From: UBA6168 sp041741095
GTDB lineage: Bacteria; Bacteroidota; Bacteroidia; Chitinophagales; Saprospiraceae
DNA length: 64,000 bases
Direction of reading: 5' to 3'
Assembly (NCBI GenBank): GCA_041741095.1
Contig: JBGSKQ010000087.1
Coordinates: forward strand, 1 to 64,000
Positions 50,048 to 59,141 of the stretch are shown in pieces. Within the stretch, counting starts at the first letter, position 1. Every line of letters starts with the position of its first letter. Both the position numbers and the translations under genes were made by a program. The notes below the pieces were generated by a model. That model saw nothing but the letters and a program-made list of their open reading frames with translations. It did not search any database and was not told where the DNA came from.

Positions 50048-50050
50048 GCC

Positions 50051-50620
50051 GTGCGTTTCTAAAAGAGAAACCCCGGAGGTTGATGTTTTGAATATTTATG
50101 GGAAAGACTTAAATATTTTCCGATTACCTATCTCCGAATTATTTTCCCGACGGACTTATTCGCTTTAAAAAAGGCAAACTCCTAACTGGTTGCACTGGTT
50201 TTACTGCTCAATGATTTTGCAACTCCCCCGCCCGTCCCGTTTTTTTACGAGGAAGCATCACACGTTTTTCATGGCATCCTAAAGAGAAAACTTTCAAACA
50301 GGCAAGTCCTGTTTCGTCAGTAGTTAAGTGATTATACCCAAATTGAAATCAAATGAAGAGCACGTGCCCATAATGAAAAACAGCACTATGAGAAACTACG
50401 GTCAATCGCATTGACGTCTGCCGCTTTATTACTTTCCATTCAACTAGGTGCATTACGTGTTTCTCATCAAAAAATCTTCATTTCACACTTTGGAACATGC
50501 TGTCATTGCAGCGCAAGTATTGTATTCCCTTGTCCGATAGGCTGCGACCTATCAACGGCGAAGCCATGCAAAACTTGGCCATTTTTCGCTGCCATCATTG
50601 TTTCCCAAAAGCTGCTCACT
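50051..50620 (+). other. Long structured 5' leader of the polysaccharide operon
   Basis: No intact gene was recognised. The leader holds three perfect hairpins: GTTTCT/AGAAAC (50055-50071), AATATTT/AAATATT (50091-50117) and AAACAGG/CCTGTTT (50296-50314). From about 50357 an open frame runs into the next gene and encodes an odd cysteine-rich stretch, which I do not regard as coding. A leader of this size ahead of a glycan operon suggests post-initiation control such as antitermination (inference). 49894-50014 holds only AT-rich sequence. Confidence 0.5.
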
Positions 50621-51358
50621 GTGTTGTTCAATATTTTTAAAAAATCAAAAACCCGAAGCCAACATACCGATTTTTCCGTGCTGAAAACGGATATGCACTC
50701 CCACCTCGTGCCAGCAGTGGACGACGGTTCGGATTCGGTGGAGACCAGCCTGGCGCTTATCGAAGGGCTGCTGGGGCTTGGCTACAAGAAAATTATCACC
50801 ACGCCGCACATCCGTCCAGATTATTTTCCCAATACGAAAGAAATCCTGTTGGCGGGCTTCAAAAAGCTCAAAGAGGCCATCAAAGCAGCGGGACTGGACG
50901 TGGAAATTGAATGTGCTGCCGAGTATTTCGTGGACTATGATTTCCAGGCGACTTTGGAAAAAGAAGAATTGATGACCTTCAACGGCAAGCACCTGCTGAT
51001 GGAAATTTCGACTTTTTCTCCGCCGCCCAACCTTTACGACAGTATTTTTAAATTGAGGATAAAAGGCTACCAACCCATCATTGCCCACCCAGAACGCTAC
51101 GTGTACTATGGTGTGGAGGAGTTTCAAAAGTTGAAAGACTTTGGTTGCCTTCTGCAAATGAACATCCTCTCGTTGATGGGCCACTACGGGAAGCCCGTGA
51201 AAGAACTGGCCGGAAAACTGGTGAAGGCCGACTTAATCGATCTGCTCGGCACCGACATGCACCATTTGCGGCACATAGAGAACCTGCAAAAAGCTGCGCG
51301 AAGCGACGCCGTGGCCGATCTGCTCGCCTCAAAAACTTTTAAGAATAGCACTTTTTGA
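50621..51358 (+). CDS. CpsB/YwqE-like tyrosine-protein phosphatase (PHP family)
   Basis: 245 residues from GTG 50621 (TTG 50624 is also possible); upstream in-frame sequence is not family-like. The PHP metal motifs are TDMHSHLVPAVDDG, TTPHIRPDYF, AAEYFVD, IIAHPERYVYY and LLGTDMHHLRH. Such Mn-dependent phosphatases dephosphorylate the Wzc-type tyrosine kinase and set chain length or export activity. Its partner kinase is encoded at 53370. It is the first gene after the long leader. Confidence 0.9.
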   Translation: MLFNIFKKSKTRSQHTDFSVLKTDMHSHLVPAVDDGSDSVETSLALIEGLLGLGYKKIITTPHIRPDYFPNTKEILLAGFKKLKEAIKAAGLDVEIECAAEYFVDYDFQATLEKEELMTFNGKHLLMEISTFSPPPNLYDSIFKLRIKGYQPIIAHPERYVYYGVEEFQKLKDFGCLLQMNILSLMGHYGKPVKELAGKLVKADLIDLLGTDMHHLRHIENLQKAARSDAVADLLASKTFKNSTF

Positions 51359-51394
51359 TACCCTTTTTTACCATAGCACTTAAACCCAGTCCAA

Positions 51395-52477
51395 ATGATT
51401 GCCCAATTTCTCCCCACACTGTCTTTCGCATTGGCCCTGATATTGGGCCTTTTCCTTACTGCCTCCATAATTGACCTTGCCCACAAAATGCAACTTTTTG
51501 ACGGCAACAACCACTTGAAAATTCATGTGGAAAAAGTGGCTTCCCTTGGTGGTATCGCCATTTTTTCCTCCTTCTGGATAGCTACGCTTCTTACCAGCCA
51601 GGCGGATGGCTTTGAGGGCGGGCAGTATCTGTTCGTTGGGTCTTTTATCTTGTTTTTGACAGGCGTAAAGGACGATTTGGTACACATCCAAGCTATCAAG
51701 CGCTTGGTGATACAAATCGGCGTGGCGAGCCTCCTGTTTTTAGGTGGTGTCCAGTTGACTTATCTGCCAGGAACCGATGTGCTTTTGCCGCTCCCGATCA
51801 GCTATTTAGCCACAATTTTCTTGATGGGCGCCATTGTGAATTCATATAACTTTATTGATGGGGTGAACGGTCTGGCAGGCGGCCTGGCGCTGATTGCCTC
51901 CTTGGCTTTTTCCTTGCTCTTTTTTAAGGCAGGCGCAGTGGGGCTTGGTATCATGTCATTGGCGCTGGCTGGTGCCGTGCTGGGCTTTTTGAGGTTCAAT
52001 TTTGGAAAAGCCAGAATCTTCATGGGTGACAACGGCTCCACCTTTATTGGCATCATGGTCTCATTTTTCTGTGTGAGTTTTCTCCAGCCGCAGTTGCAGG
52101 CGGGGCTTGCAGAACCCCTATCGCCAGTAATCTTGTTGGCTATTTTGATAGTGCCATTAGCAGATTTAGTCAAAGTGGTATTGTCGAGGCTGAGCCGAAA
52201 ACAGTCTCCGTTCATTGGTGACCGCAACCACATCCACCACTTGCTTGAAAATAGGGGTCTTGGGCACCGGGCTATTTGTATGGCCCTTTTTGCCTGGAAC
52301 ATCCTCGTCATCTTATTTTCTGTAATTTTATTGCCCCAAAACACATTGCTTGCTTGCGCTACCATATTCGTGGCAGGGGGACTCCCATACTTGGCCATCC
52401 ATTTGGCAGCACAGCTCAAAAGAAGAAGAGAACCCGTTCAATTGGACGTTGAGGAGCGGGAAGAAGTATTTCAATAA
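51395..52477 (+). CDS. WecA/MraY-family glycosyl-1-phosphate transferase
   Basis: 360 residues with about ten to eleven membrane helices. Family motifs are LGGIAIF, LTGVKDDLVHI (DDxxD-like), VNSYNFIDGVNGLAGG, RIFMGDNGSTFIG and the cytosolic HIHHLLE loop. It moves a sugar-1-phosphate, probably GlcNAc-1-P or similar, from a UDP-sugar to undecaprenyl phosphate, which starts glycan assembly in the inner membrane. It follows the phosphatase by 36 bases. The sugar cannot be read from the sequence. Confidence 0.93.
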   Translation: MIAQFLPTLSFALALILGLFLTASIIDLAHKMQLFDGNNHLKIHVEKVASLGGIAIFSSFWIATLLTSQADGFEGGQYLFVGSFILFLTGVKDDLVHIQAIKRLVIQIGVASLLFLGGVQLTYLPGTDVLLPLPISYLATIFLMGAIVNSYNFIDGVNGLAGGLALIASLAFSLLFFKAGAVGLGIMSLALAGAVLGFLRFNFGKARIFMGDNGSTFIGIMVSFFCVSFLQPQLQAGLAEPLSPVILLAILIVPLADLVKVVLSRLSRKQSPFIGDRNHIHHLLENRGLGHRAICMALFAWNILVILFSVILLPQNTLLACATIFVAGGLPYLAIHLAAQLKRRREPVQLDVEEREEVFQ

Positions 52478-52502
52478 GCAGTTCAAAAACCGTACATCCA
52501 CT

Positions 52503-53291
52503 ATGGACAAACGAAACCGGCCTACTACCAATCCATTTTTGCTTGCCGCTTTGCTGGCGGGCATTTTTTTCCAATCGTGTATCCCACATGAAAAACTTGT
52601 CAACTTCCATGACGAAACGCCTGAGGATCTACTCATTGCCCAATATGTTCCGGACGTAAAAAAGATCATTATCCAAAACGACGACATCCTGTCCATTACG
52701 GTCTCCACCTTTGATTCAACGGCGGCGAGGGTTTTCAATAAATCCGTCAGCGCAGCGGGTGACCAAGGTTCCTTCATCGGCCAAGGATACCTGGTGGACG
52801 AGGACGGCTATATTGAATTCCCGGTGTTGGGCAAAATCAAGTTGTTGGGCATGACCCGTGAGTTGGCAAAGGACACCATCAAAAACAGGCTGCTAACCTA
52901 CCTGCGTGACCCCGTGGTGGACGTGCGCTTCCTGAACCTGCACGTGAGCGTGATGGGCGAGGTAAAACAACCTAGCCTCTACACCTTTCCTGATGAGCGC
53001 TTCACCATTTTGGAAGCCTTGACCATGGCCGGAGATATGACGGATTTCGCCGATCGCTCCCAAATATTGGTCATCAGGGAACACGACAAGGTGCGGGAGT
53101 TCGGCATAGTGGACCTGACTTCGGCCAGGGCCTTTGAGTCGCCCTATTTTTACCTAACACAAAATGATGTGGTATATGTAAAACCACTGAAAGAAAAAGG
53201 CAGGGTACTGCAAGATCCGATGTCAAAGATTTTGGCTTTTACCAGCATCGCCGTCTCCCTCGCAACGGTGGTAATCGCTTTGACAAGATGA
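52503..53291 (+). CDS. Wza-like polysaccharide export lipoprotein
   Basis: 262 residues from ATG 52503. A lipoprotein signal ends in FFQSC. The Poly_export domain (IIQNDDILSITVSTFD, GYLVDEDGYIEFPVLGKIKL, TIKNRLLTYLRDPVVDVRF) is followed by a SLBB domain (VSVMGEVKQPSLYTFPDERFT), and a C-terminal hydrophobic helix (ILAFTSIAVSLATVVIA) ends the protein. This type forms or gates the outer-membrane channel for exported polysaccharide. The C-terminal helix could be inserted into a membrane. It precedes the Wzc-like gene by 78 bases. Confidence 0.92.
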   Translation: MDKRNRPTTNPFLLAALLAGIFFQSCIPHEKLVNFHDETPEDLLIAQYVPDVKKIIIQNDDILSITVSTFDSTAARVFNKSVSAAGDQGSFIGQGYLVDEDGYIEFPVLGKIKLLGMTRELAKDTIKNRLLTYLRDPVVDVRFLNLHVSVMGEVKQPSLYTFPDERFTILEALTMAGDMTDFADRSQILVIREHDKVREFGIVDLTSARAFESPYFYLTQNDVVYVKPLKEKGRVLQDPMSKILAFTSIAVSLATVVIALTR

Positions 53292-53369
53292 CGACCACAT
53301 CTTCAACTTGAGTTATTTATTCAAAAAAACGAAAGGCCGCTTCCTCTCACATATTTAAACCCTTGAGTC

Positions 53370-55622
53370 ATGAGCAAAGACAATTATCAAGTAAACTCCA
53401 ACCTGTTTAAAAAATGCCTTTCCAAATGGTATTGGTTTGTACCCTGCGTCTTATTGGCTGGTATAACTGCATGGTACTTGTTAGCCAAGGAATCGCTTGT
53501 CTATCATGTAGAAGGTAGCATCATCGTGGAGGAAGAAAAAGGCAGTTCGGGCCAGTTGCCGGAGGAGTCTATTATACAAGGTTTGCCTTTTAAAAACAGG
53601 GGCAACCTCGACAAGCAGATCCAAATCCTGAAATCCCGTAAACTCATGGAAAGGGTGGTGGACTCACTGAATTTGGACATCCTCTATTTTGTTGAAAGGC
53701 GTTTTAAAGAAGAAGAAATCTACACAGCCTCGCCCGTAAAGGTGGCCAGCATCAGCGATAAAAAAGCGGCTTATGGCACCCGGTTGCGCATCAAGCAGGT
53801 GGACAGCGGAAGGTTTGCACTGATTCAAGGAGAGGAGGACACCCTGTTTTATAATTACGGGGCACCTTTCCAGCACGAAGGCGTGACGATAAGCCTGGAA
53901 CGTGACACCACCGTGGCCCCCATGGATGGGGTACTACGCATCAAGTTTATCCCCCGGCAAAAAGTAGCCCAATGGTACGCCAATCTGATCACCCTGCAAA
54001 AACAAGGGCAATCGAATATCCTGACCCTTGGAATGAATGACAGTGCCCCGCAGAAACTGGTGGATATAGTTTATGAACTGGTGGATGTCTATAATATTTA
54101 TTCACAAGAGGAAAAAAACAAAATTGCCAACCGTTCGCTCGATTTTATCAATGAAAGGCTGGCCAGCCTGAACACAGAACTCTTTTCAGTGGAAGGGCGT
54201 CAGGCAGCCTACAAGTCGGGCAGCGGCGTGACAACGGACGTTGAGGCAACCGCCGCCACCTACGTAGAAAAACTAAATACGGCTGAAACAGCCAGGACGC
54301 AGATAGGGGCGACCCGCTCCACCTTGAAAAACCTCGACAATTTTCTCTCGGATCGGGACAACGAATACAGACTTATCCCCAACTACGCCGACTTGGCCGA
54401 TATTCAATTCGCACAACTGATTGGCCAGTATAATCTTTTGCTGAACAACCGCAAAAACAAGCTCCGCACCGTGACGCCCCTCCACCCGGAAGTCATCATG
54501 ATGGAGGAAAACTTGAATACGCTCCGCTCTACCCTGAAAAGCAGTGTAAAGCTGGCCATCAACGACCTTGATAACCAAGAGGAGCAAGTCATAGCCCAAG
54601 CCAGGCCCGTAGAGCGGAAAGTCCAGTCGCTTCCGTTTGCCCAAAAGAAAATCAACGAAATAGCCCGCCAAGTGGACGTGAAGCAAGAACTGGTGGTTTA
54701 CATGTTGCAAAAAAGGGAAGAAACCGCCATCGGCCTGGCCACACAGGTGGAAAGCACCCGCATCCTCGACGAACCGGTGATCAGCAACGTGCCAGTTTCG
54801 CCCAACGGGGGCCAATACTATGCGCTGGCCTTTTTGCTGGCGATGGCCATCCCCACCAGCGTTATTTATCTATTGGACAGGTTAAACGACAAGATTTCCA
54901 ATAAGGCCGAGGTAAAATCAATGACTTCCGTACCGTTTTTGGGTGAAATAGCCTATGCCAAAAGCGAGCGCAGCAAACTTTTCAATATCAACAGCCGCTC
55001 CGTGTTAGGTGAAATGTTTCGCCTCATCCGCACCAACCTGCAATTCCTCACCACCGGACGGAAAGACAAGGCCATCCTTGTCACTTCCAACTTCAGTGGT
55101 GATGGCAAAACCTTTGTCAGTGCCAACCTTGGCGCTTGCCTGGCTTTAACCGATAAAAAAACCATCATCCTCGAACTTGACCTGCGCAAGCCCAAGCTCA
55201 CCGAGTTTTTGACCAAACAGCCCCCCACGGTGGGCATTACCAATTATTTGGTGGGTGAAATGGAGATGAAAGACATCATTCAACCCATCGAGGGCTACGA
55301 CAACCTCTTCCTGATGAGCGCCGGCCCTACGCCGCCCAACCCGGCGGAATTGATAATGAGCGACCGCATGGCCGAATTGTTTGAATACCTGAAAGCCAAC
55401 TATGACTATGTAGTGGTGGACACTCCGCCCATTGGTTTGGTGACCGACGCCTTCCTGCTCAATAAATATGTTGGCAGTTCCGTCTTCGTTGTCAGGGCTG
55501 GAAAAACCAAAAAAGAAGACCTGAAAAATATTGAAGAAGTGGCCAAAGAAGGCAAACTCACCAATACCTCTATTATCCTCAACGGCGTGAAAATGCCGAA
55601 ACGTTACGGTTACTATTATTAG
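53370..55622 (+). CDS. Wzc-like polysaccharide co-polymerase / tyrosine autokinase
   Basis: 750 residues. The Wzz domain with a first membrane helix (WYWFVPCVLLAGITAWYLL, about 17-35) is followed by a large periplasmic coiled-coil/GNVR region and a second helix near 487-505. The cytosolic BY-kinase domain has Walker A TSNFSGDGKTF, Walker A' LELDLRKPKL and Walker B DYVVVDTPPIGL. The tail ends KRYGYYY, a short tyrosine cluster for autophosphorylation. It controls chain length and couples polymerisation to export with the Wza-like protein, and is reset by the phosphatase at 50621. Confidence 0.95.
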   Translation: MSKDNYQVNSNLFKKCLSKWYWFVPCVLLAGITAWYLLAKESLVYHVEGSIIVEEEKGSSGQLPEESIIQGLPFKNRGNLDKQIQILKSRKLMERVVDSLNLDILYFVERRFKEEEIYTASPVKVASISDKKAAYGTRLRIKQVDSGRFALIQGEEDTLFYNYGAPFQHEGVTISLERDTTVAPMDGVLRIKFIPRQKVAQWYANLITLQKQGQSNILTLGMNDSAPQKLVDIVYELVDVYNIYSQEEKNKIANRSLDFINERLASLNTELFSVEGRQAAYKSGSGVTTDVEATAATYVEKLNTAETARTQIGATRSTLKNLDNFLSDRDNEYRLIPNYADLADIQFAQLIGQYNLLLNNRKNKLRTVTPLHPEVIMMEENLNTLRSTLKSSVKLAINDLDNQEEQVIAQARPVERKVQSLPFAQKKINEIARQVDVKQELVVYMLQKREETAIGLATQVESTRILDEPVISNVPVSPNGGQYYALAFLLAMAIPTSVIYLLDRLNDKISNKAEVKSMTSVPFLGEIAYAKSERSKLFNINSRSVLGEMFRLIRTNLQFLTTGRKDKAILVTSNFSGDGKTFVSANLGACLALTDKKTIILELDLRKPKLTEFLTKQPPTVGITNYLVGEMEMKDIIQPIEGYDNLFLMSAGPTPPNPAELIMSDRMAELFEYLKANYDYVVVDTPPIGLVTDAFLLNKYVGSSVFVVRAGKTKKEDLKNIEEVAKEGKLTNTSIILNGVKMPKRYGYYY

Positions 55623-55629
55623 AGGGTGA

Positions 55630-55720
55630 GAGAGATGAGAGAGATGAGAGAAATGAGAATTGGCTTCTCTCATTCCTCTCATTCCTCTCATTCCTCTCGT
55701 TCCTCTCATTCCTCTCATTC
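55630..55720. repeat. 9-bp tandem repeats in two complementary blocks
   Basis: Three GAGAGATGA-type units (55630-55656) are followed by six CTCTCATTC-type units (55667-55720; the fourth has G for A). The two blocks are nearly complementary, so a hairpin can form between the Wzc-like and permease genes. Units of 9 bases keep any reading frame. Confidence 0.75.
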
Positions 55721-55730
55721 CTCTCCAAAA

Positions 55731-56582
55731 GTGAAAGATCAATACTGGGACACCATCCTTTCGCCGAAGCGCCCTTTTTTCCAATTGAAACTGGGCGAAG
55801 TATGGAACAGCCGTGATTTGCTCTGGCTGTTTACAAAAAGGGACATTGCGCAGCTTTACAAGCAGACCATCCTGGGGCCGCTGTGGTTTTTTATCCAACC
55901 ACTGCTGACGACCATCGTGTTCGCCATTGTTTTTGGCGGCATCGCCGACATGTCAACCGATGGGCTGCCGCCTATGCTGTTTTACCTGGCGGGCCAAATC
56001 TTCTGGGTCTATTTTGCGGAGGTGTTGAATAAAACATCCACCACATTTAGGGACAACCAGTCCATCTTTGGCAAAGTATATTTTGCCAGGCTCATCGCCC
56101 CGCTGTCTATCGTGCTGAACAGTTTTATCAAATTCGGCATCCAGTTCACGCTGTTCCTGCTCATTTACTTTTATTATATTTTGATAAAAGGCCTTCCTGT
56201 GGAAGTGCATTGGCAAATTGTTTTGCTGCCAATATTGGTAGTGCTCACGGGCCTGATGGCGCTTGGGCTTGGCCTCATCATCACTTCCATGACCACGAAA
56301 TACCGTGACCTGACCTTTCTCGTCACATTCGGGGTACAGTTGCTGATGTTCCTCACGCCGTCGGTTATTTACCCGCTGTCGGAAGTAGCGGAGGAATACC
56401 GTTTCCTGGCGGGTATGAATCCTTTGACGGCAGTTATCGAAACCTTCAAATATAGTTTCCTCGGTGAGGCCACATTTTCCTGGTTCTACTTTGGAAGCAG
56501 CGTCGTTATCAGCCTTATATTGTTTTTGACGGGCGTCCTTGTTTTTAATAAAACAGAGAAAAACTTCATGGACGTGATATAG
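55731..56582 (+). CDS. ABC polysaccharide/O-antigen export permease (Wzm-like)
   Basis: 283 residues from GTG 55731. The conserved part starts VKDQYWDTILSP and RDLLWLFTKRDIAQLYKQTILGPLWF; six membrane helices follow, as in ABC2-type O-antigen permeases. An upstream in-frame start at 55626 would add a 35-residue Met-Arg-Glu and Ser-Ser-His repeat encoded by the tandem spacer, which is unlikely to be real. With the ATPase at 56671 it moves lipid-linked glycan across the inner membrane. Confidence 0.88.
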   Translation: MKDQYWDTILSPKRPFFQLKLGEVWNSRDLLWLFTKRDIAQLYKQTILGPLWFFIQPLLTTIVFAIVFGGIADMSTDGLPPMLFYLAGQIFWVYFAEVLNKTSTTFRDNQSIFGKVYFARLIAPLSIVLNSFIKFGIQFTLFLLIYFYYILIKGLPVEVHWQIVLLPILVVLTGLMALGLGLIITSMTTKYRDLTFLVTFGVQLLMFLTPSVIYPLSEVAEEYRFLAGMNPLTAVIETFKYSFLGEATFSWFYFGSSVVISLILFLTGVLVFNKTEKNFMDVI

Positions 56583-56583
56583 G

Positions 56584-56655
56584 GAAATGATGAACGATGA
56601 ACTATAAACTATGAACGCAGCCTCCCAAAACACCTAAATACAAAAACACCTAAAC
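56584..56655. repeat. Low-complexity spacer between permease and ATPase
   Basis: GATGAACGATGAACTATAAAC-like sequence is followed by two AACACCTAAA(T/C)AC-type copies. Related stretches occur at 30776-30805 (GAACTATGAATTATGAACG) and at 47541-47575. Confidence 0.45.
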
Positions 56656-56670
56656 ACAAGACAATCACCA

Positions 56671-57966
56671 GTGAGCAAGCCAGTCATAAAAGTTGAAAAC
56701 CTTTCCAAGCAATACCGCCTCGGCGGCTATGGCAGCGGTACTCTCACCGACGACCTAAAACGCTGGTGGGCCAATATGCGGGGCAAAGATGATCCCTTTC
56801 TCATCATCGGCGAATCGAACGACCGCAGCATCGCCAGCGAATCGCAGTATGTATGGTCGCTACGGGACATCAATTTTGAAGTGGAGCCGGGCGAAGTCGT
56901 CGGCCTCATCGGAAAAAACGGGGCTGGCAAGTCCACTCTGTTGAAAGTTTTATCAAAAGTGACCGGCCCCACGCTCGGCACGGCCTACCTTAAAGGCCGG
57001 GTCGGATCCATGCTCGAAGTCGGCACGGGTTTTCACCCAGAGCTGACGGGCCGGGAAAACATCTTCCTGAACGGCACCATCCTCGGCATGAGGAAAAAGG
57101 AAGTGGCAAAAAAAATGGACGACATCGTAGAATTTGCTGGGGTGGCCCGCTACCTCGAAACGCCTGTGAAGCGCTATTCCTCCGGTATGACGGTCCGGTT
57201 GGCATTCGCCGTGGCGGCCCATTTGGAACCGGAAATTTTGCTGGTGGACGAAGTACTGGCGGTAGGCGATGCAGAATTTCAGAAAAAATGCCTGGGCAAA
57301 ATGGGCGAAGTGAGCAAGGAAGGCCGCACGATTTTGTTCGTCAGCCACAACCTCGGCTCCATGCGCCGCCTGTGCAGCCGTGGCATTTTGTTGCAAAACG
57401 GCGAAATGGCTTACGTGGGCAATATTGATACTGCACTCGAAAAATACCTGAACAGTGGCGGCGGTGCCGACGAGGGCGAAGGCAACAACAAGGTTGTTTT
57501 TGAACTAAAGGACCAAGCGGCCCAATTGCTTGAAATTTCTATTGATAACACGGAAGGCGAGGGAAAGAGCACTTATTACTACAGTGAAAAAATTTACCTC
57601 ACCATCAAATACCTCGTGCGGCAGGACACCCGCAATATTGGAATCCGCATTTCGCTGGCCCGCAATGGTGAAATACTGTTCCTTTCGCAGGATACCGACA
57701 CCCACGAAGACCATTTGGGCAAAAAACCTGCTGGCGAATACACCGTGCGGGTCGCCCTGCCCGAATTCCTTAAAAGCGGGCTCTACACCATCAGCGTCTT
57801 TTTGATGGAAGTCGGTAAGCCTAAAGAGGAAAAAATTGACATCCTTAAATTCGTGCTCGACGACTCGGATACGGACACCTCCACCAAGTCTTTTGCTTCC
57901 GACAAGCCCGGCATCCTACGCCCCAATTTGGTCTGGGAATACCTCGAATTTCCAGTCCACGTGTAA
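56671..57966 (+). CDS. ABC polysaccharide export ATPase with C-terminal glycan-binding domain (Wzt-like)
   Basis: 431 residues from GTG 56671. The ATPase half has Walker A GLIGKNGAGKSTLLK, signature RYSSGMTVRLAFAVAAH, Walker B ILLVDEVLAVGD and the H-loop FVSHNLGSMRRL. A C-terminal region of about 165 residues (from about 265) is beta-rich and matches the Wzt_C layout, which in O-antigen systems recognises the modified chain end. It pairs with the permease 88 bases upstream. The modification recognised may be made by the FkbM or formyl-sugar genes downstream (inference). Confidence 0.94.
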   Translation: MSKPVIKVENLSKQYRLGGYGSGTLTDDLKRWWANMRGKDDPFLIIGESNDRSIASESQYVWSLRDINFEVEPGEVVGLIGKNGAGKSTLLKVLSKVTGPTLGTAYLKGRVGSMLEVGTGFHPELTGRENIFLNGTILGMRKKEVAKKMDDIVEFAGVARYLETPVKRYSSGMTVRLAFAVAAHLEPEILLVDEVLAVGDAEFQKKCLGKMGEVSKEGRTILFVSHNLGSMRRLCSRGILLQNGEMAYVGNIDTALEKYLNSGGGADEGEGNNKVVFELKDQAAQLLEISIDNTEGEGKSTYYYSEKIYLTIKYLVRQDTRNIGIRISLARNGEILFLSQDTDTHEDHLGKKPAGEYTVRVALPEFLKSGLYTISVFLMEVGKPKEEKIDILKFVLDDSDTDTSTKSFASDKPGILRPNLVWEYLEFPVHV

Positions 57967-57981
57967 GGAGAAACCATAATA

Positions 57982-58053
57982 GAAATTGAGAAATTTTGAA
58001 ATTGAGGACTTTAGATAATCCCCATTTCCAATTTCCCCATTCCCATTTCCCTT
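57982..58053. repeat. Low-complexity spacer before the aminotransferase gene
   Basis: GAAATTGAGAAATTTTGAAA is followed by pyrimidine-rich ATTTCCAATTTCCCC-type repeats that are roughly complementary. GAAATTGAGAAATT is shared with 24143-24156. Confidence 0.5.
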
Positions 58054-58055
58054 AA

Positions 58056-59141
58056 ATGATTAACGTCACCAAACCCTACCTCCCCCCAAAAGAAGAGTAC
58101 CTCCAGTACATAGACGAAATATGGAACCGCTGCTGGCTGACCAACAATGGGCCTATCGTCAATGAACTGGAACTTCGGCTGAAAGATTACCTCGGCCTGG
58201 AGCACCTGTTGTTTCTGGGCAACGGCACCATCGCCATCCAAATTGCCATCAAGGCCCTGGAATTACAAGGAGAAATCATCACCACGCCATTTTCTTACGT
58301 GGCCACCACGAGCAGCATTGTGTGGGAAAACTGCAAGCCCGTTTTTGTGGACATTGACGAGCGCTCGCTGAATATTAAGCCAGAATTGATAGAGGCGGCC
58401 ATCACCGATAAAACAAGCGCCATCCTGGCGACGCATGTTTTCGGCATTCCCTGCGAGGTGGAAAAAATTGAAGCCATTGCCAAAAAACACAAGCTGAAGG
58501 TCATCTATGATGCGGCCCACTGTTTTGGTACCAAATACAGGGGCAAATCCATCCTGGGTTGGGGCGACATTGCCACTTGCAGCTTCCACGCCACCAAGTT
58601 GTTTCACACCATAGAAGGCGGTTCGGTTAGTTCCAATTCGCCGGATTTGATTTTCAAAATGGCCAAAATGCGCAACTTCGGCCACGATGGGCCTTTCAAA
58701 TTCCTGGGTGTGGGCGTGAACGGCAAGAATTCGGAATTTCATGCGGCGATGGGCGTGGTCAATCTCAAGCATATCAACGACATACTCGAAGCCCGCAAAC
58801 GCCAGCATTTCCAATATTTAAAATGGCTGAAAAACCTGAAAGTGCAGATACCCAAGCCCACGATGGAGCAAGTGGACTGGAACTATGCCTATTTCCCCGT
58901 CATATTTGAAACTGAAGAGGCGCTGCAAAAAGCCGAGCGGGCGCTGCACGACCATTATATTTATCCACGGCGCTATTTTTATCCATCTTTAAATAAGTTG
59001 GAATATGTGGAGCAAATGCCCTGCCCGATATCTGAAAGCATTAGTAGCAGGGTTTTGTGTTTGCCTATCTTTCACGATATGACGGAAAGCACGGTGGATT
59101 TAATTTCACGTGTATTATTGAGGGCGCAGAATTATGGATAA
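58056..59141 (+). CDS. DegT/DnrJ/EryC1/StrS sugar aminotransferase
   Basis: 361 residues. PLP aminotransferase motifs: FLGNGTIAIQIAIKAL, TTPFSYVATTSSI, PVFVDIDERSLNI, VIYDAAHCFGTKYRG (Asp152) and the PLP lysine Lys181 in CSFHATKLFHTIEGG. It would transfer an amino group from glutamate to a nucleotide-linked keto-sugar. The next gene, overlapping by 8 bases, is an N-formyltransferase, so the product is likely an amino-dideoxy-hexose that is then formylated (for example a Qui4N or Qui3N type). The dTDP-sugar dehydratase genes are not in the window. Confidence 0.93.
   Translation: MINVTKPYLPPKEEYLQYIDEIWNRCWLTNNGPIVNELELRLKDYLGLEHLLFLGNGTIAIQIAIKALELQGEIITTPFSYVATTSSIVWENCKPVFVDIDERSLNIKPELIEAAITDKTSAILATHVFGIPCEVEKIEAIAKKHKLKVIYDAAHCFGTKYRGKSILGWGDIATCSFHATKLFHTIEGGSVSSNSPDLIFKMAKMRNFGHDGPFKFLGVGVNGKNSEFHAAMGVVNLKHINDILEARKRQHFQYLKWLKNLKVQIPKPTMEQVDWNYAYFPVIFETEEALQKAERALHDHYIYPRRYFYPSLNKLEYVEQMPCPISESISSRVLCLPIFHDMTESTVDLISRVLLRAQNYG

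Noticed and set aside
50357..50620. Open frame upstream of the phosphatase with a signal-like stretch (LTSAALLLSIQLGAL) and clustered cysteines
   Set aside because: It runs in frame into the phosphatase gene but begins after a stop with no good start, has unusual Cys/His-rich composition, and the conserved family sequence begins only after GTG 50621.
55626..55730. N-terminal extension of the Wzm-like permease made of Met-Arg-Glu and Ser-Ser-His repeats
   Set aside because: It is encoded by tandem spacer repeats; the conserved protein starts at GTG 55731.
55623..55730. CRISPR-like array
   Set aside because: The units are 9 bases long and contiguous, without unique spacers, so they are simple tandem repeats.
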